Part shown: positions 1 through 9,134 of the stretch, in pieces
Layout: each line of letters begins with the position of its first letter
Position numbering within the stretch: the first letter of the stretch is position 1
From: Bacteroidales bacterium
GTDB taxonomy: Bacteria > Bacteroidota > Bacteroidia > Bacteroidales > VadinHA17
Length of the DNA stretch: 25,962 bases
Assembly (NCBI GenBank): GCA_016936695.1
Contig: JAFGXK010000019.1
Coordinates: 1 to 25,962 of the forward strand
Direction: 5' to 3'
Notes under the pieces: model-generated
Database searches by the model: none
Told to the model about the DNA's origin: nothing
What the model saw: only the letters and a program-made list of their open reading frames with translations
Position numbers and translations under genes: made by a program

Positions 1-828
1 ATCGTCGTACAGGCTCAGTCCGATCAGGATTTTGAACTCATCCTTTGCATTTTCAAGGTCTACCTGGCGGTTTTCATAATCCGACCTGGCGGTTGCAAGG
101 TTCAGTTCAGCCTGGAAACCTTCCTCGCGGGCTGATATGCCGGCGTCGACCTTGTTTTTTATTATTTCATAGCTCTTCTGCATATTATCGAATGCCTGAC
201 GGGCTATTTCGTAACTCTGCTGCTGCTGGTACACATAGTAAAATGCCTGTGAGACTCCTCTTTCGAGCGACAGGAGCTGGACTGCATAGCTTATCTGGGA
301 GTTTTCGAGAGCCAGTTCAAGTTCCCTGAGCTGGAGCTTAGTCCTGTTGTAGGTAAAGAGCGGCTGGTCAAGATTGAGTGACAGGCTATTGCTGAATCCT
401 TTCGTTGTGGAGTTGCTGTACTCGCTGTATGAATCCCTGTATCCGAATCTGTTGATAAGTGATAGCCTTGCATCGGTGAACACTATCGGCTGCGAAATTG
501 TGAAAAGTCCGAAGCTTTCAGTTGTTTTCACTGAATTCCATTTGGAGATCAGTTCATTGAACGACCTGTTCTGACTGTATCCGATAGGATTTACCGACAG
601 GGAGAACTGTGATTTCAGGGATGCGTTCTGGGCATTCAGGTTTTCCTGGCTCCTTATAAGGCTGAGCCTGGTCCTTTTCATTGAGGGGCTGTTTGATTCT
701 GCTATCTGGAGAGACTGTTCGAGGGTAAGACCCTGCTGGGCCGGCGAGGACACACTTAAAGCTGCAAGAATGATCATAAGAGCCAGCCTTATGCCCGACG
801 TTTTTACTTTATTTATACCTGGTTTCAT
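1..828 (-). CDS. TolC-family outer membrane efflux protein (N-terminal part, truncated by window edge)
   Basis: This is the first 276 codons of a TolC-like outer-membrane channel; the rest lies beyond base 1. Reading from the ATG at 828-826 gives a signal peptide (MKPGINKVKTSGIRLALMII followed by a short Ala/Leu stretch ending near SPAQQ), then GLTLEQSLQIAESNSPSMK, the usual start of the first TolC helical repeat. The visible end (DLENAKDEFKILIGLSLYDD) is the typical coiled-coil tunnel helix of the family. The frame is open across all 276 codons. It starts 38 nt after the stop of the ABC permease gene and is read in the same direction, so it is probably the last known gene of an ATPase-permease-TolC operon. 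A role in export across the outer membrane is inferred from the family; the substrate is unknown. Confidence 0.88.
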   Translation of the reverse strand, partial: MKPGINKVKTSGIRLALMIILAALSVSSPAQQGLTLEQSLQIAESNSPSMKRTRLSLIRSQENLNAQNASLKSQFSLSVNPIGYSQNRSFNELISKWNSVKTTESFGLFTISQPIVFTDARLSLINRFGYRDSYSEYSNSTTKGFSNSLSLNLDQPLFTYNRTKLQLRELELALENSQISYAVQLLSLERGVSQAFYYVYQQQQSYEIARQAFDNMQKSYEIIKNKVDAGISAREEGFQAELNLATARSDYENRQVDLENAKDEFKILIGLSLYDD

Positions 829-866
829 AATTTATTGACTATCATATAATAAACAGTTAACCTCAT

Positions 867-3800
867 TCAATCTGCCCTTACCCATTTCACGGCATCACCA
901 ATAACCACCCTGCCGGCCGACTGGTTTGTCATTTCCACCCTGGCCGTATCGGATGAGATATAATATCGGCCGAGCAGGTTCCAGCCGGGTTCGGCATTTT
1001 CAAAATCAATGGAAATATCTTCGGTGCCTTCGTCGTGGTATATTCTGTAATGCATATCCTTGTAAAGGTTATCGCCTCGCGATGCGTCTCCCGGAGGAGG
1101 CGGCGCCCCTCCGCCTGAGCGGACAACCATCCTGTCGGCGGATTTTCCAATGTAGCAATATATGTCGTAGTAATCCGCTTTCGTGATGGGAGTACGCCAG
1201 GTCACCAGTTTTTCACCCCGCGAACCGCGGGTAAATACCGACGACCGGATGTATTTGCCATAGTAGGATGACATCACTCCCGCCTGCCAGTATTGCGGCG
1301 CCCAGAACATATTGACCGGCTGGTAGGTATCGGACTGTCTTTTTTTGACTCCAAGCATCCTTTTCAGGGGGCTCATTACTGTGGAGTTGTCGGTTGAGAA
1401 ACCGGGGTCCTCATTGTCAACCACTATTTCACCGGGTAACTCAAGGGGAGGAACTGAAGGAAGAAGTTCTTCCCCTGCGGAATAAGCGGTGTGATTTCTT
1501 GATTTCACTATGTTATCGATTGGGAGGACAATTTCGCCGGGAATGTTTTTCGCGAAAAGAGAGTTAGCTATCATCTCTCGCGGTTCGGCATCCAGAATAA
1601 TGCTTATTTTTTTTGCTTCCGCAGGTCCTAGCACCACTATTCTTGAAATATCAGAGCCGGGTCCCTGGCCCTGCATCATTATGCTGTAACTTCCTCCACG
1701 GCCTGACCCCTCGTAGTAGCCGGTTATCTGTCGGCCGCTTTCTGCTGCCGTCCGGAAGGTCACATTGAATATCCCGGTAACCGGTTCGGGATTGGATGCC
1801 GTGAATGTTACAAGGAATCTTACCCTGTTGTCCACGATAATTTCACGGGACTGAAGGCCTGAAAAGATAAATCCGGGCTGATCCTTGCTGTTGAACCAGT
1901 CGTGTAGGTAGGGGTAGAACTCAAATCCGAACTGTTCTCTCATGTCGGTGTTAAGCTCAGTTACTTCGATGCTCCTGTACCGGTGACTTTCGAGATAAGC
2001 TGTGAACCAGTCGTTGAACTCATCGATGCCTGCCTTAGCCCTGAAGAGGTTGAAAAGGTAATCGCCCTTAAGGGTAAGTACGGTCCTTATGGTATCTCCT
2101 TTGGGATTCATAGCCAGGACATCCCTGAAGCTGGTGTTCCTCAGTACGAGGTTGGCCCTGTCATTCTCCTGCAGGTTCCCCGACATACCGCTGAACTGGG
2201 TCATTTCCGAAACCTGTTTCTGAAGATGGGATTCAAAAACAGCATTTATTACCGGGTATTCGGCTGAGTGGAAATTATTCCTGAAAAAATAGAAGTTCGG
2301 GCCGAGTCTGTATCGCACAGGCTCGGACAGCCTTTCCCCGTTAACGTACCTGGTCTTTACGCCGCTTATGAAAGCGTTCCTTGCAAAATCGTTGAACAGC
2401 CTTACCTGCAACTCCTTGTCGGTTATTACCTGGTTATTTCTGGTATTTCTGTTCTTCTGCCGGGTGAATCGTTTCTGGAATCCGGCATTATCGATCATCG
2501 ACAGCTTCTCGGGGAGAAGAACCATTGAAGGCTGAAGTTCAGCCATTGTCTGAGTGCTCATCCGGGGAAAAGAATGGAACTGAACCGGGACTTCCACCAA
2601 TTTAAGTGTGCTGAACGGATATTCGGCCGAGAAACTGGTTTCTAAATCCCTCATTATTCCCGACACAAGAAAACTGAGTGTGTCTTTTAATTCGGCCAGA
2701 TCCTTCTTGTAATAATCGTGTCCGGGATAATAATAAGTTATATAAGTTACCGAGTCGACAGTAAGTGTGTCGGACCTGTAATTTCCTATTGCAAGTGAGA
2801 GTCCTGTGAGGGGTGAATCGGACGTTATAACATTGTTATAACCTTCTTTTTTCATGTTTCCCTGCGCAACCGGCATAAGGTCTTCCCTTGTCTTAACCTT
2901 TAAGGTAAATTCAGTAAAGTCGACCTTAAGTCTTGCAGGGTTTGAGGGGTAATAGTTAAGTCCCGGCACCGGGTACCAGTGCGATTCCGGTGTCAGCAGC
3001 ACGTAATCTGGAGTAAGGAAGGCCTGTCTTTTATTTACATTCAGCATTGCCACCCTGTAAGGTGCTGTATTTACATTATCGTCGTTATCTGGAAAGCAGA
3101 ATGTTTCATCGACTTTACCTGACCATGAAATACTTACACTGTCTTTTTCACCCGGGGCCAGCGGTTTAGGGGAATCGATCGCGATAATATGACCTGTCAT
3201 TTTGTAATTCAGATCTTTACCTGACGAGCTTACCCTGCCGACCCTGAGGCCCGGATTCAGGGAAAACAGATAAGTATCGAGAGGCTGGGCGTTATTGTTT
3301 GTGAAATGAAGGTTAGCGGAAGCGCTGAAAGAATCGCCGAGATGTTCGAAATCGATCTCAGCCTTGCTGAGGCTTACAAAACTGCTGTTCTCAAATTTAC
3401 TGTTGGTGTCGATTACAGTTCTTTTGTCGTTAAGGTCGGTCCTGTAAACCGACCATGTATTCCACGCGCAGAAGGCGGTTAAGGCGAGAAAAGCAACCAT
3501 GAAGACTGCCGAAGCCGTTGTATGGACCCTGGATTGCGGAAGACGCTTAAAGAGCAGAATGGTTGCTAGAATGAGAGAAAGCCCCAGGAAGAACCAGGTT
3601 AGCCGCTGGTTCAGGATAAGCGACAGATTGTCGAATCCTGTAATGCCGGATTTGAATACGGGAAGGCCAAATGCCATGTAGTCGAAAATATATCCGAACC
3701 TGAAGTTCAGCCAGAACATATTGAGTGCCGCGATGCCGAGGAGTATCAGGAAAGTGATAGCCTGATTCCTGAGGAGCGACATCAGCATGAATGAAAGTCC

Positions 3801-4286
3801 GAGGCTGAAGATGATAGTCGGGATGCAAATAATTAAGAGGAACCAGAAGTACGAAGCCAGATCGATCGTCATGGTCTTCGAAATTATATTCATCAGAAGT
3901 CCGATAAGGAGTATAATGATATCGAGGCCGAGGAAAAGCCGGAGGACACCGGTGGTTTTGCCAATAATATACTCGAAGTTCGACATCGATCGTGTATAAA
4001 GGACCTCGTTGGTATCAACCTTTTTATCTCTTTTGAGGAAGTCGGAAGCAAGAAAGATCACAACAATGGCCTGACCGATATTCAGAAGATAGAGGTTAAT
4101 GTGCGGGATCGAAGCAGGGAATGCGACTACCTGCCAGTCCTCTTCGCCGACAGGAGAGAAGATCCCGATATTCATGATCGTGAAGATAAAAAGGGCGCCA
4201 AGTGAAAACAGTCTGAAGAACCAGCTTCTCCTGAGTATCCTGGCTTCGTACCTTGCCACAGTTCTAATGTTGTGAAAGAGTTCCAT
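867..4286 (-). CDS. ABC transporter permease fused to a degenerate M1 peptidase-like ectodomain and a golvesin-like C-terminal domain
   Basis: 1139 residues. The N-terminal quarter is an ABC-2 type permease with about seven hydrophobic segments (near residues 23-45, 63-83, 115-136, 146-171, 174-195, 230-246, 258-278). The rest is a large soluble part, probably periplasmic. Residues about 300-850 resemble the M1 aminopeptidase-like region found on many Bacteroidota permeases (for example LLTPESHWYPVPGLNYYP and FGFEFYPYLHDWF). No HExxH zinc motif is present: the expected position reads RLFNDFARNAFISG (about 629-642). Residues about 1005-1135 look like a golvesin/Xly-type domain (GWNLLGRYY, then GRVVIGDAVKWV). 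The start ATG shares its A with the stop of the upstream ATPase gene (TGATG), so the two are translationally coupled. The exported substrate is unknown. The permease call is firm; the domain calls rest on pattern recognition. Confidence 0.85.
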   Translation of the reverse strand: MELFHNIRTVARYEARILRRSWFFRLFSLGALFIFTIMNIGIFSPVGEEDWQVVAFPASIPHINLYLLNIGQAIVVIFLASDFLKRDKKVDTNEVLYTRSMSNFEYIIGKTTGVLRLFLGLDIIILLIGLLMNIISKTMTIDLASYFWFLLIICIPTIIFSLGLSFMLMSLLRNQAITFLILLGIAALNMFWLNFRFGYIFDYMAFGLPVFKSGITGFDNLSLILNQRLTWFFLGLSLILATILLFKRLPQSRVHTTASAVFMVAFLALTAFCAWNTWSVYRTDLNDKRTVIDTNSKFENSSFVSLSKAEIDFEHLGDSFSASANLHFTNNNAQPLDTYLFSLNPGLRVGRVSSSGKDLNYKMTGHIIAIDSPKPLAPGEKDSVSISWSGKVDETFCFPDNDDNVNTAPYRVAMLNVNKRQAFLTPDYVLLTPESHWYPVPGLNYYPSNPARLKVDFTEFTLKVKTREDLMPVAQGNMKKEGYNNVITSDSPLTGLSLAIGNYRSDTLTVDSVTYITYYYPGHDYYKKDLAELKDTLSFLVSGIMRDLETSFSAEYPFSTLKLVEVPVQFHSFPRMSTQTMAELQPSMVLLPEKLSMIDNAGFQKRFTRQKNRNTRNNQVITDKELQVRLFNDFARNAFISGVKTRYVNGERLSEPVRYRLGPNFYFFRNNFHSAEYPVINAVFESHLQKQVSEMTQFSGMSGNLQENDRANLVLRNTSFRDVLAMNPKGDTIRTVLTLKGDYLFNLFRAKAGIDEFNDWFTAYLESHRYRSIEVTELNTDMREQFGFEFYPYLHDWFNSKDQPGFIFSGLQSREIIVDNRVRFLVTFTASNPEPVTGIFNVTFRTAAESGRQITGYYEGSGRGGSYSIMMQGQGPGSDISRIVVLGPAEAKKISIILDAEPREMIANSLFAKNIPGEIVLPIDNIVKSRNHTAYSAGEELLPSVPPLELPGEIVVDNEDPGFSTDNSTVMSPLKRMLGVKKRQSDTYQPVNMFWAPQYWQAGVMSSYYGKYIRSSVFTRGSRGEKLVTWRTPITKADYYDIYCYIGKSADRMVVRSGGGAPPPPGDASRGDNLYKDMHYRIYHDEGTEDISIDFENAEPGWNLLGRYYISSDTARVEMTNQSAGRVVIGDAVKWVRAD

Positions 4287-5176
4287 CAGGTCAGTTCAGC
4301 CTTGAGTTTGTGTTCCATATAATACACATAGGAGTGTTCAATGTTGGGGATTATTGCAGTATGGCTGAAGGGAGGAGGATCATCTGAAACGATCTGTACT
4401 TCCCAGCCGCCGTCGACGGGTATGGTCGAGATGACATTGTACTTTTCCTTCGCCATGTCGTATTCCTGCTGTGAAAGGGTAAGCCGGAACACATGACCTT
4501 CAGCTTTCTTAACCAGGTTTTCCGGAGAACCTGAGAACACAACCTCACCGCGGTTTAGCAGTGTCATTGTCTGGCAGGTTGAGGAGATGTCACCGACGAT
4601 ATGAGTCGACAGAATTATTGTCACGTCGTTCTGGCTAAGCTCTGAAAGGATATTACGGAACCGGATTCTTTCATCGGGGTCAAGTCCGGTGGTTGGTTCA
4701 TCCACAACAATGATCCCCGGGTTTCCTATCAGGGCCTGTGCTATTCCGAGCCTTCTTTTCATCCCCCCCGAGAGTCTGTTTGCCTGCCTGTCGCGAACTT
4801 CGAGCAGTCCGACCTGATCGAGGAGCCTGTCGACCTCGGCGATCCTGAGCTTTCTGTTCCTCAGGCCTGCAAGCGATCCCGAATAATCGAGGAATTCCCA
4901 GGTTTTAAGTGAAGTGAAGAAACGAAAGTCCTGGGGCAGGTAACCAAGCAGGCTGCGGTACTCCTTACGGATGGTCTGGATATCGCGGCCATCGGCAAGG
5001 ACCACTCCTGAAGTCGGTTTCATAAGAGTCACAAGTATTCGCATCAGGCTTGACTTGCCTGCCCCGTTCGGTCCGAGAAGACCGAACATCCCTGTCCCGA
5101 TCTCAAGATCGATGTCCTTGAGCGCATGATTTCCGTTTGAATAAATCATATTGAGGTTACGGATCTCGATCTTCAT
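4286..5176 (-). CDS. ABC transporter ATP-binding protein
   Basis: 296-residue cytoplasmic ATPase that would power the permease encoded just downstream. Visible motifs: Walker A GPNGAGKSS (about residues 36-44), Q-loop region GYLPQDFRFF, signature LSGGMKRR, Walker B GIIVVDEPTTGLDP and the switch histidine in ILSTHIVGD. The C-terminal 80 residues form the accessory domain common in ABC-2 exporters (CcmA/NatA-like). The stop overlaps the permease start by one base (TGATG at 4288-4284). The first ATG is followed directly by a standard ABC N-terminus (MKIEIRNLNMIYSNGNHALK), so the start is well supported. The gene is divergent from the HD-domain gene across a 194-nt intergenic region; no clear promoter was seen on this strand. 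Confidence 0.95.
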   Translation of the reverse strand: MKIEIRNLNMIYSNGNHALKDIDLEIGTGMFGLLGPNGAGKSSLMRILVTLMKPTSGVVLADGRDIQTIRKEYRSLLGYLPQDFRFFTSLKTWEFLDYSGSLAGLRNRKLRIAEVDRLLDQVGLLEVRDRQANRLSGGMKRRLGIAQALIGNPGIIVVDEPTTGLDPDERIRFRNILSELSQNDVTIILSTHIVGDISSTCQTMTLLNRGEVVFSGSPENLVKKAEGHVFRLTLSQQEYDMAKEKYNVISTIPVDGGWEVQIVSDDPPPFSHTAIIPNIEHSYVYYMEHKLKAELT

Positions 5177-5343
5177 GTTTCAGGGTAGATTTGGTTGTCT
5201 TAGCAGAGCTTTGACGATATAAAGACGGCGAAAATTTCAAATATGACAGTAAAAGGTGAATTTTTAACGTCTTTTCTGTAAAATTATTAATTTGTCTGAA
5301 TAAGACGGGTTTCGATTAATTAAGCGCAATCGAAACAAATTCA

Positions 5344-5351
5344 TATTTTTG
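5344..5351 (+). promoter_or_regulatory. Putative Bacteroidota -7 element (TATTTTTG) for the HD/lpx operon
   Basis: TATTTTTG matches the known Bacteroidota -7 consensus TAnnTTTG at all defined positions. It ends 19 nt before the GTG start of the HD gene, which would leave a very short leader. No convincing TTTG -33 element was found at the expected distance, so the assignment rests on one motif in an AT-rich region. Confidence 0.4.
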
Positions 5352-5370
5352 TACCTTAAGTTTACAAGGG

Positions 5371-6630
5371 GTGGCATATCATACAAACAAAAGAAAGATC
5401 ATTAATGATCCGGTATACGGGTTCATAAGCATACCGGGCGATCTTATTTATGACATCATACAGCACCCGTGGGTTCAGCGCCTGAGGAACATTAGGCAGC
5501 TTGGCCTTACAAGCTTTGTTTACCCGGGCGCAAATCACAGCAGGTTCCAGCATTGTCTGGGTGCTATGTACCTGATGGACAATGCTCTGAAGACGCTCAG
5601 GAGCAAGGGAATCGATATCTCCCCGCTGGAAGAGGAGGCTGCCCTGATTACGATTCTCCTTCACGACATCGGTCATGGTCCTTTCTCCCATGCGCTGGAG
5701 AACTCTATTATCAGCTGCATCAGGCATGAGGACCTCTCTCTTCTGCTCATGGAGAGGCTCAATGACGAATTTGAGGGAAAGCTCAGCCTTGCAATCGAAA
5801 TTTTCAAAGGCACTTACGGCAGGAAGTTCCTGCATGAGCTCATATCAGGGCAGATGGATATGGACAGACTCGATTACCTCAGGAGAGATTCATTTTTTAC
5901 GGGTGTCATTGAAGGATCGGTAGGCTCCGACAGGATCATCAGGATGCTTAATGTCGTAAATGACAGTCTGGTGATGGATGAAAAGGGAATTTATTCCCTT
6001 GAAAAGTTCCTGATAGCCCGCAGACTAATGTATTGGCAGGTGTATATGCATAAGACAGTCCTTTCGTCGGAAAGTCTTCTGGTTAAAGTTCTTAAGCGAG
6101 CCAGGGAAGTGTCGCTTCAGGGAGTTGAGATTTTTGCCACTCCGGCACTGAAGTTTTTTCTCAGGAATAATATCGGTCCTGCCGATCTTGGACCCGGCGG
6201 TCTTTTTAGTCCGGGCATAATTGCTTCAAATTTCACCCGGCTTGATGATTCTGATATTCTTGCATCAGCAAAATACTGGGTTGACAGTTCTGACTTTATT
6301 CTGTCGGACCTGTCGCGGAGATTGCTGGGCAGAAACCTGCTTTCCGTCGAGCTTCAGAACGATCCCTTTCCTGCATCCAGGATCGGCGAGCTTACCGGCA
6401 TGGCGGCCGGGTATCTGAAAATAAGTGTGGAACTGGCAGGATACTATGTCTTTTCAGGTACGGTGTCAAATCGCACCTATGCACCTGATTCCCCGGAGGT
6501 AATGATCCTTCTGAAAAATGGTTCAACGGCAGATATTACGGAAGTATCCGATATGTTTGAACACAGGCTGCTTTCGGAGCGTGTCACGAAGTATTATTTA
6601 TGTTATCCCAAAGAGATAAAAAAACAGTAA
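5371..6630 (+). CDS. HD-domain phosphohydrolase (dNTPase/SAMHD1-like family)
   Basis: 419-residue cytoplasmic protein of the HD superfamily, related to dGTPase/SAMHD1-type enzymes. The metal-binding set is visible: H61 in RFQHCLGAMYLM, H98-D99 in LLHDIGHGPFSH, and aspartates in MDMDRLDYLRRD (D163-D173). The family start KIINDPVYGFI is present at residues 9-19. No in-frame ATG lies between the upstream stop (5317-5319) and this region, so GTG at 5371 is the best start; it follows an AAGGGG run with no spacer, which is unusual. The gene precedes lpxD by only 5 nt and is probably the first gene of the lipid A operon. The substrate (a nucleoside triphosphate by family) is inferred, and any link to lipid A is positional only. 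Confidence 0.9.
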   Translation: MAYHTNKRKIINDPVYGFISIPGDLIYDIIQHPWVQRLRNIRQLGLTSFVYPGANHSRFQHCLGAMYLMDNALKTLRSKGIDISPLEEEAALITILLHDIGHGPFSHALENSIISCIRHEDLSLLLMERLNDEFEGKLSLAIEIFKGTYGRKFLHELISGQMDMDRLDYLRRDSFFTGVIEGSVGSDRIIRMLNVVNDSLVMDEKGIYSLEKFLIARRLMYWQVYMHKTVLSSESLLVKVLKRAREVSLQGVEIFATPALKFFLRNNIGPADLGPGGLFSPGIIASNFTRLDDSDILASAKYWVDSSDFILSDLSRRLLGRNLLSVELQNDPFPASRIGELTGMAAGYLKISVELAGYYVFSGTVSNRTYAPDSPEVMILLKNGSTADITEVSDMFEHRLLSERVTKYYLCYPKEIKKQ

Positions 6631-6635
6631 GCAAT

Positions 6636-7673
6636 ATGGAATTTAATGCTGCTACCCTTGCCGGATTCCTGAAGGGTGAGATAGTGGGGGATCCGGAGGT
6701 CACGGTAAATACAATTGCAAAGATCGAGGAAGGTCACCCGGGTGCCCTCTCATTTCTTGCCAATCCAAAGTATGAGCAATACATCTACACTACAAAATCA
6801 TCAATAGTCCTTGTAAACAGCGATTTTGTGCCGGGTGCGGAAATCGAAGCCACTTTGATAAAGGTTAAAAATGCCTATGAGTCCTTTGCCTCCCTTCTAC
6901 AGCTTGTCGATCAGGCAAGGCCGGGTAAGAAGGGCATACATCCCACGGCAGTGATTGAGACGTCGGCAGTAATAGGGAAGGACGTTTATATTGGTGCCTT
7001 CGTGTACGTCGGTGAAAACTGCGTTGTAGAAGATGATTGTTCTCTTTATCCCAATGTTTATATTGGCGACAATACCAGGCTCGGGAAGAAATGCACGCTG
7101 AATCCGGGTGTGGTTATCTATCGCGACTGTATCCTGGGGAATAACTGCACAGTTCATGCAGGGAGCGTTATAGGGAGCGATGGTTTCGGATTTGCACCCC
7201 AGTCGGAAACTGAGTTCATGAAGATCCCTCAGCTGGGGAATGTTATACTTGAGGACAATGTGGAGATCGGGGCGAATGTTACAATCGACAGGGCCACAAT
7301 GGGATCGACGATAATAAGAAGAGGAGTCAAGCTTGACAATCTCATCCAGGTCGGGCATAATGTGGAGATCGGAGAGAATACCGTAATGGCTGCCCAGACC
7401 GGTATTGCAGGCTCGACCAGGGTTGGAAGAAACTGCATGTTTGGCGGACAGGTCGGACTATCAGGCCATATTAAAGTGGCTGACGGCACGAAAATTGGTG
7501 CTCAGTCTGGTATCCCGGGCGATATTAAGAAGGAAAACTCAATACTCCTGGGTTATCCGGCGATAGATCACAGGGATTTCATGAGGTCATCCATTATTTT
7601 CAAGCGCCTTCCTGAACTGTACAGAAAGGTAGAGGACCTGGAAAAGCAGATAAGGCTTCTTAAGGAAGAATAA
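6636..7673 (+). CDS. lpxD: UDP-3-O-acylglucosamine N-acyltransferase
   Basis: LpxD adds the second hydroxyacyl chain, from acyl-ACP, to UDP-3-O-acyl-glucosamine, the third step of lipid A synthesis in the cytoplasm. The 345-residue product has the N-terminal uridine-binding domain (about residues 1-100; GALSFLANPKYEQYIY) and a long left-handed beta helix of hexapeptide repeats (about 101-310). The expected catalytic histidine is H241 in LIQVGHNVEIGEN, and a helical tail follows. The chosen ATG is 5 nt after the HD gene stop. An earlier ATG at 6600 would add 12 residues from inside the HD gene and lacks family similarity. It is first in an lpxD-lpxC/fabZ-lpxA series. Confidence 0.97.
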   Translation: MEFNAATLAGFLKGEIVGDPEVTVNTIAKIEEGHPGALSFLANPKYEQYIYTTKSSIVLVNSDFVPGAEIEATLIKVKNAYESFASLLQLVDQARPGKKGIHPTAVIETSAVIGKDVYIGAFVYVGENCVVEDDCSLYPNVYIGDNTRLGKKCTLNPGVVIYRDCILGNNCTVHAGSVIGSDGFGFAPQSETEFMKIPQLGNVILEDNVEIGANVTIDRATMGSTIIRRGVKLDNLIQVGHNVEIGENTVMAAQTGIAGSTRVGRNCMFGGQVGLSGHIKVADGTKIGAQSGIPGDIKKENSILLGYPAIDHRDFMRSSIIFKRLPELYRKVEDLEKQIRLLKEE

Positions 7674-7731
7674 TTTGAATGTTCGGTTTTTTTGATTTTT
7701 TTTGTACCCGCATGTAAATTCCATACGATTG

Positions 7732-9126
7732 ATGAGTGAGAAACAGAGAACTCTTGGAAAGGAGGTAATCCTCAGCGGAAAAGGACTGCATACCGGGATT
7801 GAAGTAACCATTAAATTCAAACCGGCACCGGCAAATCACGGATACAAGTTCTGCAGGACAGATCTTCCCGGTATGCCAATTATAGATGCAATTGCCGAGA
7901 ATGTGACGGACACTTCAAGAGGCACCACCCTGACCCAGAACGGGGCTTCGGTATCGACAATCGAGCATGTTCTGGCATCACTTCACGGATTAAGGGTCGA
8001 CAATGCGTTGATAGAATTGAACGGACCTGAAGCTCCTATCATGGGAGGAGCAGCCTGGAAGTTCACCGAGGCTATCAGGGAAGCAGGTTTCAGGGAACTG
8101 AAGGAGGACCGCAACTATTACGTAATAAAACAGAAGATTACCTATTCGGATGAGGAAAGGGGAGTTGACCTGATCATATATCCCGACGATCATCTCAGCA
8201 TTAATGTGCTTATTGACTACAACTCAAAGATACTTGGGAATCAGTATGCAATTCTCGATTCAATTGACGATTTTGAGGAGGAGATCAGCAAGAGCCGTAC
8301 TTTCGTGTTTTTCCATGAGCTGGAGCCGCTTCACAGGATGGGGCTCATCAAAGGAGGCGATCTTGACAACGCCGTTGTTATTCTCGAAAAGGAGGTTGAA
8401 CAGGAAGAGATCGACAGGATTGCCAGGATGTTCAACAGGCCGGGCATAACAAAGCATACTGCAGGTGTCCTTAACAATACCGAACTAAGATATCCGAATG
8501 AGCCGGCAAGGCATAAGCTTCTCGACATCATGGGCGACCTTGCGCTGGCAGGGCAGCCTCTGAAGGGTAAGGTTGTGGCAACACGCCCTGGCCATTTTGC
8601 AAATACCAGGCTCGCAAGACTGATAAGGCAGGAGATAAAAAAATCACAATCGAAACTTGACATTCCTGCCTACGATCCTTCGGAACCGCCTGTTTACACA
8701 CTGGAAGACATTAAGAAGAGATTGCCTCACCGGCATCCCTTCCTGTTTGTTGATAAGATAATAGCCCTTGACGAAACATCGGTTGTCGGCATCAAGAATG
8801 TGACGTTCGATGAGCCGTTTTTCCTGGGTCATTTTCCTGACGAACCGGTGATGCCGGGTGTTCTTATTGTTGAAGCGCTGGCTCAGTGCGGAGGTATCCT
8901 CGTTTTGAGCGCCGTTGACGAACCAGAGAGGTATTCAACATATTTTCTTAAGATAGATAAGCTCAAATTCAAGCATAAAGTAGTGCCGGGCGACACAATG
9001 ATTCTTAAGATGGAAATGATAGAGCCAATGAGGAGGGGAATAGTCATCATGTTTGGACACGCCTATGTGGGAAATCGTCTTGTTGCTGAAGGAGAGATGA
9101 CGGCACAGGTGGTAAAAAACAAATAA
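7732..9126 (+). CDS. lpxC-fabZ: Bifunctional UDP-3-O-acyl-GlcNAc deacetylase / 3-hydroxyacyl-ACP dehydratase
   Basis: 464 residues containing two enzymes. The N-terminal LpxC domain (about 1-305) removes the acetyl group from UDP-3-O-acyl-GlcNAc, the committed step of lipid A synthesis. Its zinc ligands are H79 (STIEHVLASL), H261 and D265 (RHKLLDIMGDL), with H288 in RPGHFAN as the expected catalytic histidine. The C-terminal FabZ domain (about 320-464) dehydrates 3-hydroxyacyl-ACP; it shows LPHRHPFLFVDK, then FFLGHFPDEPVMPGVLIVEALAQ-like sequence with H367 and E381. This fusion is typical of Bacteroidota and puts both fates of hydroxyacyl-ACP in one protein. ATG at 7732 gives the normal LpxC N-terminus; an upstream TTG at 7702 would add ten unrelated residues. 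It lies 58 nt after lpxD. Confidence 0.97.
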   Translation: MSEKQRTLGKEVILSGKGLHTGIEVTIKFKPAPANHGYKFCRTDLPGMPIIDAIAENVTDTSRGTTLTQNGASVSTIEHVLASLHGLRVDNALIELNGPEAPIMGGAAWKFTEAIREAGFRELKEDRNYYVIKQKITYSDEERGVDLIIYPDDHLSINVLIDYNSKILGNQYAILDSIDDFEEEISKSRTFVFFHELEPLHRMGLIKGGDLDNAVVILEKEVEQEEIDRIARMFNRPGITKHTAGVLNNTELRYPNEPARHKLLDIMGDLALAGQPLKGKVVATRPGHFANTRLARLIRQEIKKSQSKLDIPAYDPSEPPVYTLEDIKKRLPHRHPFLFVDKIIALDETSVVGIKNVTFDEPFFLGHFPDEPVMPGVLIVEALAQCGGILVLSAVDEPERYSTYFLKIDKLKFKHKVVPGDTMILKMEMIEPMRRGIVIMFGHAYVGNRLVAEGEMTAQVVKNK

Positions 9127-9134
9127 TCAGCATA

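Noticed and set aside
6600..6635. Earlier lpxD start
   Set aside because: It lies within the end of the HD gene and adds residues not seen at LpxD N-termini.
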